This document shows positions 36,701 through 50,800 of a stretch of 64,000 bases of DNA, piece by piece (the first letter of the stretch is position 1; every line of letters starts with the position of its first letter). The position numbers and the translations under genes were made by a program. The notes beneath the pieces were generated by a model. The model worked only from the letters and a program-made list of their open reading frames with translations. It was not told where the DNA came from and did no database searches. Origin of the DNA: Ooceraea biroi (lineage: Eukaryota; Arthropoda; Insecta; Hymenoptera; Formicidae); assembly GCF_003672135.1 (NCBI RefSeq), contig NC_039514.1, positions 13,381,787-13,445,786 on the forward strand. Reading direction: 5' to 3'.

Positions 36701-39700
36701 CGGCTTCGACAACGCGGCCTTTGATCGATACAGATCACGTTGCTTGAAGGCAGCCTCTTATGCTCGCCAAGAACCGGTCGGTGGGCATTGATGGCTCGCT
36801 GACACTCGATACCTGGATAATACGTTGCTTTCGGCGAATAACGCAAGGTCGCAGAAGCCATTAAAGATCCTTCGGTCGCGTTAGCGAGACTCGTAGCCCT
36901 TTTATTTGCGAAATTACGCTGAGAGCAGCAACAGAGAAACGAGTTGAACGGGTTGAAAATTAAGAAAATTCAATTTACGTTTACGAGAACCGTTCTAAGG
37001 CTAATACTTTGCTTGGAGATAAGTATTATGCTCAACTGACAAGCTTTTTTCATTAGTTTGAAAGATTAAACATATTACACTACGAAAGTTCATGATAAGA
37101 TCATTCTCGATTTGCAATTGACATAATTGCTGTAGGCTCTGTAAAATTATTTTCGTATTCTTGATTCAACATTTTTTCTCAATACACAGACACATCGTCA
37201 AGGCTCTTGCAAATTTTACGTGACACACATCGCGTACTTTGGATCCTTACGTGGAATCACGAATTCCTTTGAATCCGAAGGGGTTCTGGTGTTATTAATG
37301 GCCGCTTATTTTCGTCGCTCCGACGTACTCCATATGGTGGCACGCCACGGGCGGCGATAGTATTCCGTAAGCGGTTCGCCACAAAGCGCCATTCATGATT
37401 CCGCATTTGTCTCTCGTGTGAACCATGCCCGTCGGAAGGAGACCCGGGCATCGTCATCGCGTCACCATCGTTGTCGCATTTCTCTTGAAGATTTGACGCA
37501 CGTGTTATCGGCGTCTTTTACATACCGAGGTCTCTTTCGAGAGCCACAAAGCGTCCTTTCATTGCCTGATTAGGATGCTCTCGGGGCGCTCTTACGTTGG
37601 CGACGCGCCTCTTTGACACCGTCTCCGCCTGCCTGCTTGCTTGCTTGCTTCCCTAACATCACTGTTTTCGGACTGATTAACGAGTCGGAAAAGGCCGCTT
37701 TCACGCTCTCATCGTACCGTCTTGCTTCCTTCTATCTTTGATGTCTCTTGATCTCTGCGACTTTTATAAAAGATCCAGCATTGGAGAATGCTTTGCCCCG
37801 CGACTAATCTCGGCTAAATCTGCCGATCTGAAATTACTGAAAAAGTTTTAGTGACATTTAATCCATTGCCCTAAGTCATTCAGGGAAGAGCCTTTCGATA
37901 GTGCCCATATTACACGTTGATGCGATAGCGTCTTTAGCACGAGCCTTTCCTCTATAAACGTAACAGGACCCCATACGGGTGTTTCTTGGGTCCGCTGTTC
38001 GAACGGCCTGCGTTCCCACACTTTCGAACGCATTGAAACGTGTACCAGAAGAATTCACCCCTATGCGCACATCACGAGGAGGGTGGACTCCGAAGGAGCC
38101 CATAGAAAAATTAGGGCCGTCCTCCTTTTAGGAAGTCTCCCTCTTTCTCTTCTTCCCTTCTTCTGACGGAGCGTGCAATGCACGAGCCGCCATTGATTGA
38201 ATGGTACTACCGCTTCCGCGTTTCCCAAACTTGACCCCGATACAACGAGCACGTCCTTTCCCTCGACTTGTCCCCCTCATGAAGAACTTGTCCCCTTGTG
38301 CCCACCCTTTTATGCCGAGAAATTTTTCACGCGCTGCGGAATGACCGCGCCCAATCCATCGTGCGCATTTGCATTCCAGGCCGAGAATCCGTTCGTGCGA
38401 AAAAGTCCCCTGGTATTCCGGGGGATGCACGCAGGTGCTCCGGTTTCCTGGAAGTGCACGTGCGAATTATCGTGTGCCGGTCGAGTATCGTAACATTAAC
38501 GGGATAAAGAGACAGCCATTAGAACCCGAGTTTGTTATCTAATAATTGTGCGAAAGGCGGCAATTTTTTCTCCCGGTCTGCAGGATGTAGAGACTTCAAA
38601 TTATGCATGACACCAATCGTATTCTCCCCGCAATGTGTCTCGAAAGATCCAGAAACATGGACCATCCCTAAAATGCGTCAATATCATGAAATCAAATACT
38701 TTTTAAGCTGATGTCACGTGGACACGCAGTCAACGTGGGATTAATCTCTTTCCATTTATAAAACTTGTTGCATCTCATTAAGAAGCGGATACAAGTCATG
38801 AATTTATGAGATGCTGTTCTTTCTGTGAGAGACTCTTTTATATTGGATAGGAATGAGAGAATCATACAGGTGACTCTCAGGCAAGGAAATCTTATCGGGG
38901 TGACATGATCCGTACACGGCGCGATCAACAGGTAGTCGCTCGTTCTTTAAATTCAGAATATGGAGGCTTCCCTTTTTGCATCTCAGGCGCGATACATTGT
39001 ACGAAGATTTGTTGCAGTTACAAGGGCGACACAGTAACGGAAAGAGTGGGAAGGGTGAAATACACGATGCCTTACGTACGGCGTATACAGAATCGCGTTT
39101 GCATATCTCGGCTACATTGATTTATCAGCTGCAATTTCTCGGAGCTGTTAATTATGCGCTCACGGTAAACAGCGTTTAACGCTTTTTATGGGGATCAACA
39201 GCTGTGTCGAGCATCAAGTGAGACTTCAACGGGCACACCTGTGCAATTAGGCATTCAACGCCGGCGATTTGTTCGCGCTGATATAAATCTTTCCATGTTG
39301 TCACGAAATAGCAGTTATTCGCATAGACAGTAAGTTAGATTATTATTCATTTTTTATGCATCTATTTATAGTTGTTTAATAATACTTGTTTCTTTTCATT
39401 TGTGTGTTGCAACAAGAGTTGACGTCGCAATAATGCCTTCATCCTCTGTCAAGTTTTAAATGAGACAAAAATGAGTTAAAAATTATTCCAGCTTTATCCC
39501 CACGAAATCCGATAATTTTGCATTTCTTATTTCACACGAACAAATTAGAAAATTTATGGTTTACCTGTGACCCTTCGTGATTCACTAGTTACTCTGATTA
39601 ATCGCGTTACACGTGGTCAGCACGAGCGACGCGAAGAAACCCCCCGTTAAGAAGAACCCTCGAAAAGTCAACACCTCAGGGGAACATCTCAGACTAAAGG

Positions 39701-42700
39701 GCGAACAAGGGAAAGAGAGAGAGAGAGAGAAAAGATTCTGTAACGCATCGTAGGGTCCGGCGCGAAAAATCGGCACGCCGAGCGGGATCGCGCCGCGGGC
39801 GATTGTAGAGCGATCGCAGTTTTACACACCTAGTCGCGAATAAGTGTGTGCGAGGCGCGCATTTAGCGCCCGGGGCCCTTTCACGATGCACGCTTATATG
39901 CGAAGATATCGGCAGCTGGCCCGGAATCGTGAGAGACTCAGGCAGATGGCCTGCCCTGAAAGTCCTCCACGGCGCTCGCGTGTACGTGCACACGACCACA
40001 CTAAGGATTCCCCGCACGCCTTCCTAAGGAAGGAACCACACCGAGGATGTTTCCCACGGACTCCTGCAGCCTTCTTCTCATCTGCCGTATTACTCGGGCC
40101 TCACGAATGTACCCCGCATTCCGCCGGTTCTCTCCACCCCTTCGGCCCCGACCGCGTCTAACAGATTGACGTTCTAGCCATTTATCCGGGATGTATCGTG
40201 ATTATTGCCAATCGCGCACGTGACTTGATCTTGTCTAAATAGAGTGAAATAATTATCGCGCATATTAATATGTCTCACGTGAGGTTCATGTAAATCGATA
40301 CAATCCTTCACGATTTTAATTGCCCGAGCGATCAGGAATATGGAAACACGTTGCGATGCGTCCCGTGCAATCTATTTACGTTGTGTTTACTGCGTTCTTC
40401 GTGCCGATTGACAGAAAAAAAAGACATCGGCGTAATTTGCCATCGCCCGTTGTTATTTATAAATCAAACATAAAACATATGATATTGTAAGATCACTCCA
40501 AGCATAAAAGAAAAAACTCGTAAAAAATTACTTCGCTACTTATTCCTTGAGTGACACGTGCAGACGGAAATATCGTTGTCTGTGCAAAAAATTCCTCCGA
40601 GTCATGATCCTCGCCTAACAATCGAAACCTGTTGCGCCGATCTGTATGTACGCACGTTACGCACGCGCACGTGTACGCGTGTTCACACGCGTCGCGCACA
40701 CGCTCGAGTCCCTTCTCGCTTGCGCGCGAAGAGTCAGGAATTAAGTGGGTGGCTAAGATTGGTTCTCGTTTATTTTACCATCCGCTCCCTCGCTTCCCCC
40801 TCAGCTTGTCTGTTCCTCAACTCGGTCGACATCGCCTTTCCTCTCTCTCCTTGTTTCTCTTTTTGTCCCTTGTTCCGTCCCTGCAAGTAGGTGCGAGCGC
40901 GAAGCAAGGAGTTGCGGACGATTAAGAGAAATGACACGGTCAAGGAGCAAGACGGACACTGATTGCGGAAGAGGCCGGGGCCAGCATCGAGTGAACGATG
41001 CACACGCACGCTTGTATCTGATCACACGCTCTTACGCGTATACATCGACGTGTTTTCATGCGCGCAGCTGGTTGTCGGATCGCGATATCGTTGTGATATC
41101 CGTTCCGCAGGGTGAAATTTATTTAAACCTAGGGCGTTCACGGGGGTTTATCAGTAACGCTGGCGCTGGTATTGATATATGCATAGCGTCCTTGCCTACC
41201 GCAATATTTCGCGTAATCACTGCGAATAAGGACCGTGCTGCGGAAACCTGTAACGCTTGTTGTAATTTGACTCCCGTATCTTCAGGAGATTTTGCTCCCG
41301 TAATTTCTTCTAATACTGGATTCAATTTAATTGGATTATATTTCGATCAGCCTTGTCGGAGCGGGACTATAATTAGGCGCGGGTGACAAGGCGCACGGCA
41401 ATATTTCTGTAATCAATGAACGCTGCCTCACCTTGAGTGGTCGCACGGTAGATACGCCTGTAGCTACCTGACTAGATCTTAATTTATACTGTTCCCTGCA
41501 ACGGGATTCACCCTTCGGGTTTAGGATTACCGCAGGGCTCTGTGGTACATGCAATCCGATCGGACGATATTAATTGCTCTTAACGAGGTGATTGGTTTCG
41601 CAAAAATGCCGTCTATGTCTTCTCTATTTACATGGCCGTAATCAGAAACTTATGAAGCGAAGCGGATTGCTTATTACCTTGTTGATATCGGGAGGAATGA
41701 TATAATTAAGTTTCGTTTACGGTGTTTTGAGACTTAAAATTGATGCGTTCCGCGACATTTTCCCGAGTCGTTAAGATACTACAAGCTCGAACTAATGTGC
41801 ATCCTTCGCTCAAGATGAAAGGCCCGTCGCGATTTATAAATACTTATCTATCTTACTACCATGATGCAAATTTTCGTGATTTATCGCATAATATGACGTT
41901 GATGTCATTTTAATGCAATCTTGTAGGTGTTATCAGTTTCATGATGATGTGCAGGTAACTTCCGCGATTAAGCTGTCAGTACGTGAGCGGGATAACTAAT
42001 AAACACGAATCCAATGTCGGCCTCCGGCGATGTAAGCGAGACAACTTAATGTAATAACATTTAATTTTGTAAATAGTTTGTTGTATGTTGTACACATACG
42101 TGCACTCCTGAAATCTTATGTATTGTTTACTACTCATCAAAGATACTCTAATTTCATTATTCGTTTGTTACGCGTTTTTCAATCTACATTTTCACTTTTG
42201 CATCGAAAGGAAAAGAAGAAATTCATGGCGATTATTACATACGCGCCTCTCTTCGTCTGTTCATAATTGCCTGTTGCCGCAAATGGCGATGCGACATTAT
42301 CGTGACTCATCGCGCCAAAACTCTCTCCTTCGACGGGCGATCGATCTAAATTTCTCATTAACATTCCAACCGATAGGCCGATTAATCTCGCCGCGTCTCG
42401 GCAGGAGACTGCCCAAATCGTCCGCGCGCGCTCGTGTGTCGCGAACAAAAAGAAGAACACTTGCCTGTCCGATCCATCGCGCGGGCAAGTTTTGTAAGGC
42501 GGACCCCGAGAAAGCGCGGCAAAAGGGCGCGCACGTGAGTGCACGTGGCGATCATCCCCGGCTCCGCAACACGCGCGTACGTGCCTACACACGTATGCGT
42601 GTGTCTATAGGGGCAGGCGCGCATCCCTCGTCCTTTTTCTTGAGTCCTCTCCCACAGGGTGACGGCGATGCGTGCCTCCCTCGCTCGTCCTCTCTCTCTC

Positions 42701-45700
42701 TCTCATGAACAGAAGGACTGTGGGAATTCGGGACATGTGCGTGCCTACACACGCCGTGCTCGTGGTCCGCACAAGCAAGGGGGAAATCCTCATGGTGTTT
42801 GGAAGAAGAGCCCGCACGCAAGAGGAAGGGAGAGGGATGGAAAGACGAGGCAGGAGAGGGAAGACGATCGGACCTACGCTGTCCGCGACCGCCATAAGGC
42901 GGCGAATCCATGGGAATATCGAGCATGTGCAACGGGGCAGCTCGCTCGTGGGCTGCACGAGTTACATGGGGTGGCACCTCTTTCCCTTCCCGCGCGCGCG
43001 TCTTCCTCCTCTCGATCTCCGGCTGCTTCTTTGCGCGCACGGCATTCCGTGTATTTCTTCCTCAACACGTGACCGCGTTGGGGGGATCGGCATTACCGGT
43101 GTCCACCTTGCCCCCAGCAGCTTGCGCACTTCTTCCGTGAACTATAGGGGCACGTGGTCTTCATTTAATTGGCAGAGACTGCACGTTTAATTGGCAGAGA
43201 ATCACGTGCGACTATCACACGGTGATTGTTTCTACTGTATAATGAGTAATTACACGTTCAATATATTCGTTGACCTCTAATTTAAAATAATTATCGCAAA
43301 ATTCCTCAAGAAAAGATTTCTTTGAGGGTACACCGAAGAAAGATTGAAATGTATTCAGACGCGTGGTAACGGCCATGCTTTCGGAGCTATATCTGGACCG
43401 GCGGAAACAATAAGTAGGCGAAAACGCGATGTCTAAAGTTACGCCAGCGTTACGCGTGTCTAGAGCAGAGGTTCTCGAGCTGTATCATCGCTCGTACCGT
43501 AGCAAAAGTCACGTGCGAGCACATATTTGTTCCTCCAATCGCGGACACTATAAAGTTATACATTATAAAATTGAATTTAATCATACCAAGAAGTTTTGCA
43601 CTTATATTAACCATTTCAAAAGCGTTTTCCAAAATTGGTTTTAAAATCTCACATAGCATTTTCGGCGATCAAAGAAATTTGAGAACCATCGATTCAAAGT
43701 AACGAGAACACACGAAGTCGGTGCCAAGATAACCGGGACAGCGAAAAGAGACGGTCGCATGCGCTGAAAGAAAATTCAAGATCAAGCATACAAGTACTGA
43801 AGGATGCATTGCAAAATTTTTTTCTATGATAATTGAGAAATATATTTTAATTATAAAATTACCTAAACGCAATAAATAAGATCTTAATTAAAATAACTTT
43901 TAGCTAATCCCACTGATGTTACATCAATCGGAATGGAAGCGCAATTTGTCTCACTGGATAGATTATGTCGTGTTCAGTTACCTAATTATATTGTCACAGG
44001 TTAATTCACATAATCAGATATATTCTCTTTCAATCAGAATGACAGGCAAATCGCTCAAATCACTTACAGCCCATTTTCGTGAGCGCAAAGCCGAATATCG
44101 CGGAGGAAAGAAATGCCTCCTTTATTGCAGGGCAGGTTGCCGGTTGCCACGCAATTTGCGATAATCACGTGTTATTCAATTGTTGCAAAAATAAGGTTAA
44201 ACACGGACGCGAATACGCACGAGTACGCGCGTTAACGGGAGTTTCTTGCCGGTTTCGATCGCGCTCCTCTCTTTTGCCACTTTGTATCGCTCTTTGCAAA
44301 ATATGCGGGCGAAGGGATCGCGCCTCGAGAAATTACACGTTGCCAAACGGCAAAACGCACGATCGTCGTCAAGGAGTTCTTTACTCCGGGTTTTTTACGA
44401 GCGGCTCCAATTTTCTCGTTGCCATTCTCCGTTTTCCTTCCGCCTCGCGATGCGAACGCGCAGTATCGAAAAAGCAGCCACGGAACTCTGTAGAGGGGAA
44501 AGGCGAGTGTCAAGGTTCGAGTTTAACGTTTGTCCGAAGAAATAAAAACTTTCACCGCGAGGTATTACTACAGTATCGCTTGTATCTCTGAAATCCACAA
44601 AATCGGAAATTTTACGGATCAAGATCACTTTGTCCAATGTTCCACTGTTTTTGTTACGGTTGAATAATGCTCCTCTCTGTCCTCTCCTCAGTTATGTTCT
44701 CTTAATCGCTGTATTAGAAAAAATAATACAAGTCCATGAAATAGATCATTATCGCAAATTTGTTTTTGTCGTGAATTCGGCGAAAAATGAGGACCTCTAT
44801 TCAGCTTGACGAAATTATTTGAGAAACCGTCCAGAATCATTTCGCGTGACACATGATGGTTTCGGCGAAAAAACGCAAAACGTGACGAGGGAATTTTCTC
44901 CCCCTCACGCGACTACCGAAAATCAAAACCGTGGAAGTGCGGTCGTTAGGCACGGGTAGACTTTTTGCACGTTTCTATCCAATACACATGGCAATGCCCT
45001 GGTGGTGGTGCCCCAGTAATGGTATCCCGGCCCTGGTCGTGTCCGGCTCGGAAGATCGGGGGAAAAAGGGTTATCCGGTGTCCATTCATCGTATCTTCGC
45101 CATGGATGCTGCCGCTGTTCAGGGTGACTTTTTTCACCGGGGGGCTCTTCGCCTTCTCCTCCTTCGAAGGTGGTTGCTCGTTCGCTCGCAGCATCTGACT
45201 TATAGCGGGCGTAACATTAGCCCCCGCTTACTTTCGGGATCAAGTGGCGGCTCGTTCGCCCGCGAGTGCTGCCGGGTACGCGAGGGTACGTAGCGAGTGC
45301 GCACGACGGGAGTCGGGCCGGAAGTTCCGCTCGCCCGAGTATAAATCTTGATTACAAATTGCGGCCGTTACGTATCGTCCGACCGTGCGCGGGCGCGCGC
45401 GGAAGCGAGCGCGCGAATTTTTCAGCCTCGGGCCGCGCGCGATTTCTTTTCGGTGCGTTCATGCGTTCATTTCTCAACGTTGACCAACGCTCCCTCGCGA
45501 GCGCAACGCACGCCTCAAAGAACGAGTATGATCAAGACATTTGTTACGGCGACGTGAGAGAAGATAGGGATAGGGAACGTTTGAATCATTTCCATGCAGA
45601 CGCTGACTCTTATTAACGAAGTATTCAGGAATCATGTGCTCTTGAATTTTAGTTGCATTTGATACATGTAAAACGACTTGAAAGGTCGATTTCCTGTTTT

Positions 45701-46236
45701 CCTAAAATTACGTTTTATTGCAGCAAATAATAATTCATAGGAAAAATATTGTTTGAAGATTAAAGGTTTCTCTGTACAGTTAGATTATCGATTGAGATAT
45801 TTAATCTCGAGTTTGTTCTATATGCACAACGTGACACGTTAGGTATCATTTGAGAGTGCCAAAACTATCTCGTGCACGAAAGCAGGTCACGTGGCAACGC
45901 CACGTAAATTCGCTGAAGGGTGCAGTCGGAAGTTTCTCCTCCGAGTGCGCTGAGACTCCGAGCGACATGGATGAGCGATGGGATCGATTTCCGCCATTAT
46001 CCCGAGTAATTATGTTCTCCGCGTAAGTAAGACGGGTGTAGCTGCGGGGACCTTCGGCGGACGCGAGTTATTTGTTGCCAGGAAAGTATCGCCATGAACA
46101 CTCTGACATCGGCGGTAATTACATTGACATAATAAATCATCGTTCGCCGTTCTTCGCCGTGTGTATCACCATAGTCGTGGTGTTTTATCAGATTCCTTGA
46201 TAGTAATGTAGAATTATCCGATAAATCGTTTTATTA

Positions 46237-46264
46237 GGCGATCGATAATCGATTATCGATCGCC
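46237..46264. repeat. Perfect 28-bp palindrome containing three ATCGAT cores
   Basis: The half-site GGCGATCGATAATC (46237-46250) is followed immediately by its exact reverse complement (46251-46264). It includes three overlapping ATCGAT units. ATCGAT is the core recognised by Cut/Onecut-class homeodomains, and CGATA-type cores are also insulator motifs in flies. Confidence 0.9.
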
Positions 46265-47759
46265 GCGCAGCTTGCAATTAATAACTGAATTTAGAAATGA
46301 TTCTGCAGAAAGTAGAGACGTGGATTACCCGCATGCTTGTAATTTCCATTAATTACCGGATGTGATGAGCGCGAAACCAATTTTAAATATCGGAAGGCTT
46401 AATTTATCAACATGCAGAGCTCTTTTAATATACATCAAGAAATGATACACGTATAAGAAATGATGCACGTTTACCGTCGGTTAGTTATAAAATACCCAAC
46501 CTTTCAATGAATATGTTTCCCAATACACGAGATTTTTCTAGAAACATATCTGTACGTTCTAAATCTAAAATCATGTAAAGATTATTCAGGTGATATAGAT
46601 GGTTCGTTGATAAGCAGAGTTGACACGTGAAGGTGACGGCAAGTTTTAATTCGTTGTTGTACCAGAAGGCTCGATTGGGCCTTGATCAATGGCGAAAACA
46701 CTGTTAAGTTTCTCGTGTATCTGTTTATGGTGTACGCAGATTTATACGACGTATAAAAGGCTCGTAATACCATATGTGAGTTCCTCCGAATTTATTGACG
46801 GACAGCGTCGCCTCAGGTGTACACGAACGATAAGTCGATGGATGGGTCTCCACCTTTGAGAAAACAGTCATTTTTTAACGAACGCGACGGATATTCGCCG
46901 CGATAAATTACTGTGTACTTTATGCGCGCTCTCTAACTAGCGGTAAATATTAACTTTCGACCGGTAGAGTGAGGCACGTCGATCGAAAGCGGATTTTATC
47001 AATGGGAAGATACGATGGTCGAGGTCTCTTAAATATATGACGTGAAATACACGATGTAAATGGGTGATACGAGACTGTTTTTTAATCGTCGTAGCTGTCT
47101 TCATCGATTGTCGGAATAGATAACGCCATCTAATCCTAATTTCCAATCTACCGAAATACATGAATGGGTGTTCGAGAGTGATCAAAAATTGCTTTTATCT
47201 CTCAAGATCCAATCATACGATTAAACGAACGTGGATTCTCACGGCATATTTAGTCCACCGCCAAATCTCCTAATTACAATTTGATGATTGCGAAATCGAT
47301 ATTGGATTACACGCGCGGAATGCGATTTGCCTAATTCGTCTCGATTACCGATTTTGTCCCCCCTACCGCGCAGCCCCTCTGACTTGCGGACAATCCTCGA
47401 TGAAGGAAAGGTGACGAGGAAAAGGGCAGCTCGAGAAGAATACCGGAGGAGAGAGGCCACGCTCCGTACACGTTCCGCGCACACGACCGGCGCGATGCAG
47501 CGCACACCTCTATTACAATCGCGATGCGTCGGGAATAGGCAGAAAGGGAGAAAAGAAAGAGAGAAGACTAGAGCCGCGGGATGACGTCGCGCGGAATGTA
47601 CGCAGGAAGCCCTGAACGGAGGGGGAACGAGAGAGGCGTAAGCGGGTTACGGTCGGGCGTATAATACGCGTCGGCATGTCGTACACGTATATATCTACCT
47701 ATCTACCAACCAACCAACCCTATGCGCGCGCGGCCGCCGGTCGCCGCTGCGTGTACGTC

Positions 47760-47863
47760 TTATAAATACGAGGCCAGTGCGTGGCGCACTCGAGAGAGAA
47801 GGTGCGTAAGTTCGCATCTGCCCGAGATTCTCACGCGCGACGCATCTGTCTCAAGTTCCCACG
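47760..47863 (+). promoter_or_regulatory. Orphan TATA-type promoter-like segment with two Su(H) motifs
   Basis: TATAAATA at about 47761-47768 sits in a CpG-rich block, with Su(H) matches (minus strand) at 47828-47835 and 47856-47863 downstream. No coding exon is recognisable after it. It may be an enhancer with transcription, an unrecognised non-coding gene, or chance. Confidence 0.25.
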
Positions 47864-50800
47864 AGAGAGTACCCGAGTCCCGAGCCGGAGAAGGAGAAGC
47901 AAGCCGTGTTGCCCGGGAGCAGCGGGGCCCTCCGCGAGGACCGAGAAAGTTTCGTCCGCGTGGCGCGGGCCGTCCACGTGGCAGCGGCGCGCCTAGAGCC
48001 GCCACCGTCTTTCCCGCCGCCACGCTCGTTAAAGTGTCAGATTATAGGAAGAACGTATGTACGATCTCCCCCGTGTCTCCACCCGCCCTGCCCCTCGCAC
48101 TCGTCCACTTCCCCCTGCCTCCTTTTCCTTAACCGGGAAGGACTTGATCGATTTTTATCGAGTCCCCCTCGGACACGCGGACGCGCATCGCTCCGTCTTG
48201 TCCGCCTTCCTAACGAAAGCGAACACGACTGTCCGCGTGTCCCATGATCTCTCTTTTTCGTTTTCTCTTTTCCTCTTTCTTTTGTTTTTCTTTTTCTTCT
48301 GGCTCGTTTCCTGTCTTCCTCTGGGACGCGCGCGAATCGCATTGTCCGCGAGATTTCTTCCAAAACGGGACACGCTTCCATTGGACACTCGGGGAACGAG
48401 CTGATAATGCGAGATCCTAATGATAAGCGAGCACGCGAGAAATTGAACGTGTCATTTTACTCGTCTTTCCAGCGATTTAACTAACATTACACGTGACTAA
48501 TCGTTTTCTGTTACGTTTCTATTTATCACGTTTCCATGTTTCATGCTTGTTTTAATATTTATCTTGTCCCGTACTTCGTTATGTGTACGTGCGCATCCTA
48601 CAGTGTCCCTCCACGATGCCAGCTGACGGCAAACAAAGTTCAACACGTTGGGAATGTCAGATTATCAGACTATGAATACCAAGAAAAAAACGTACGCCTC
48701 GTGACTACCCGTTTGTCGGAATATGCAAATTGCAATCTCGCATTGAAATGATGTTAAAAATATCTTCATCCTTACATCGCATATTAGTCGTGAAATTCGC
48801 GTGTCAGCTTTTGCGTTGATCGTGGCGGGAACATAAAATTTTTGTTTTCCAATCCAAGGCGAATCGGCAGGTGTGCCATCCATTGTTTTTAAAGTAGGAA
48901 AAATCCGAAACCAAGGTTTCCAATGGTGAATGCGCTTTTGCACATTGTACTAACGAAACAATGGCACTTCTACCTCATCTTATTGCACCGAATGAAGATT
49001 CATCCTGCAGATGCATGCAAACAATTAAAATCTTATTCGTATGAAAAAAAGTATAAAAAGTACTTTTTAGGCATTCGTTAATATCCTCGCGAGGAACACG
49101 TGTAGTCTTCAATCATGGAATTTGGATCCTATCGTCGAGAGATTTCCATTTATGAAATATGATGTAGGTAACATCGAATCGCTCATATACATTAACCCAC
49201 ATATCCATGGAATATTGCATATACACGAGTTATTTCGTGCGTATAATAAATCATAAGATATCAACCGGGCGTCTCACGCGGGTTTATAACATCGTTCTAA
49301 TCGCACCTAGTATAGATTCGACAAATGATCTCCGTTGCGACGGCGAGACGCGGATGATTAATGCAAGGCGATTTTCATATTTATTAAAGGACGCGGCAGT
49401 AGGTGGGATCGACTACGATCGATTGCAATTGCGAATTAAGGGGCGCCGCGTGGGATTTTGTATACGAGCTCGCTCGTTGGAACGCAATTGCTAAACGCGC
49501 GCGATATTAACCTGGATTTTTCAAAATCGCGTATCTTCGTAAACAACGTCCAGGTGGTGGCCGAGAGCAATCATGCTTTAAATTGTCCCGTATTGCGTCG
49601 CCTCTCTCTCTTTCTCTTCCCCCCTCCCCGCACTTAATGATACATTGCACCGAGTGTCATAAGTAATTATCCCCCGAAAGACGCGATTCTTCACGCGGTA
49701 CGCTAATGAATGTCGCAGGTGTGACACATGTACGATACATATACGAAATTGAAATTGCCGATCGAATCGATATTCCCGGATAATTGAATGCAAGTCGTCG
49801 ATCGGTCTTCTCTCGTCTTTATACACCTGAATTTTTAAGAGATACTTATCAAGAGAAATAAACAGACAAATTCATCTCGTTTTAGATCCGGCAAAGATAT
49901 CGGCTTTATACTTCTACATAAATAATATCATTATAATTAACATTTTGCGTAAATGCTAAGGACATCCATGTGTTTAAATACGGATCAATGCGCCGTTCAT
50001 CGGACATTCGTTACGATGTCCGCTGCAACATTTTAAGTAAATTGCAGGGAGGGCCGAGAATTAATGAAGCTCAATCTTGATGGAATCGGGTCGACCTGAT
50101 AGAGGAGATTTAATCGCGCTCACGCAGAAATCGAGAAGCATGTGATTAGGCGCATCCGCGTATTGAAGTCTCGGGTGTCGGGTAATCCGCTTTTAACGCA
50201 GGCAGACTGTAAAACGATAATCATGCCCGTCCGTCGAGAGCTCCTCTAACTTCCTCAAAACAAGCGTTAATTAATGCGCTCGAAACTGCGATCAGCAGGA
50301 CGGTGCGGATTTAATTTGCATCTAATCCAAGCTGCGGAGAAGGTATAACGCACACCTGACGCATTTCGTGACACGTAAGCCTTGCGCGTCAACGCATCAT
50401 CCGACTTATCGAAAAATTGAAACTGCGACGGAACGCAGTTGAGAGAAGATAATCGTGTAAGTGTCACGCTAAGGCTGATTCCTTAAGGTCTTGCACGTTC
50501 AATCTTGATCCGGTCTGACGCTCATTTAATCGCGCGGAAAAAGGCGTTTTCGTATGTCACGAACGCGCTACTTTCGAACTCCTTTGAACTCGAACGTGAA
50601 GCGATGATGAACGGAAGGGTGGTCGGTTAATTCACGATCGAACGTGCGCAACAAGCATGCTCGATTTGCGGTTTCTATCGACTCTACATCGGCGATTAGC
50701 CTCGCGCTTCGCGTGCCACTCGCTTCTATTTATCGCGCTGCGTTTCGTTACGCCGCGCGGACGCTGCGCGCAAATAATGCACTGGAACAGCAGCCGGAGA

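Noticed and set aside
42118..43190. Overlapping ORFs of 137-196 codons
   Set aside because: Compositional product of CpG-rich DNA; no family resemblance.
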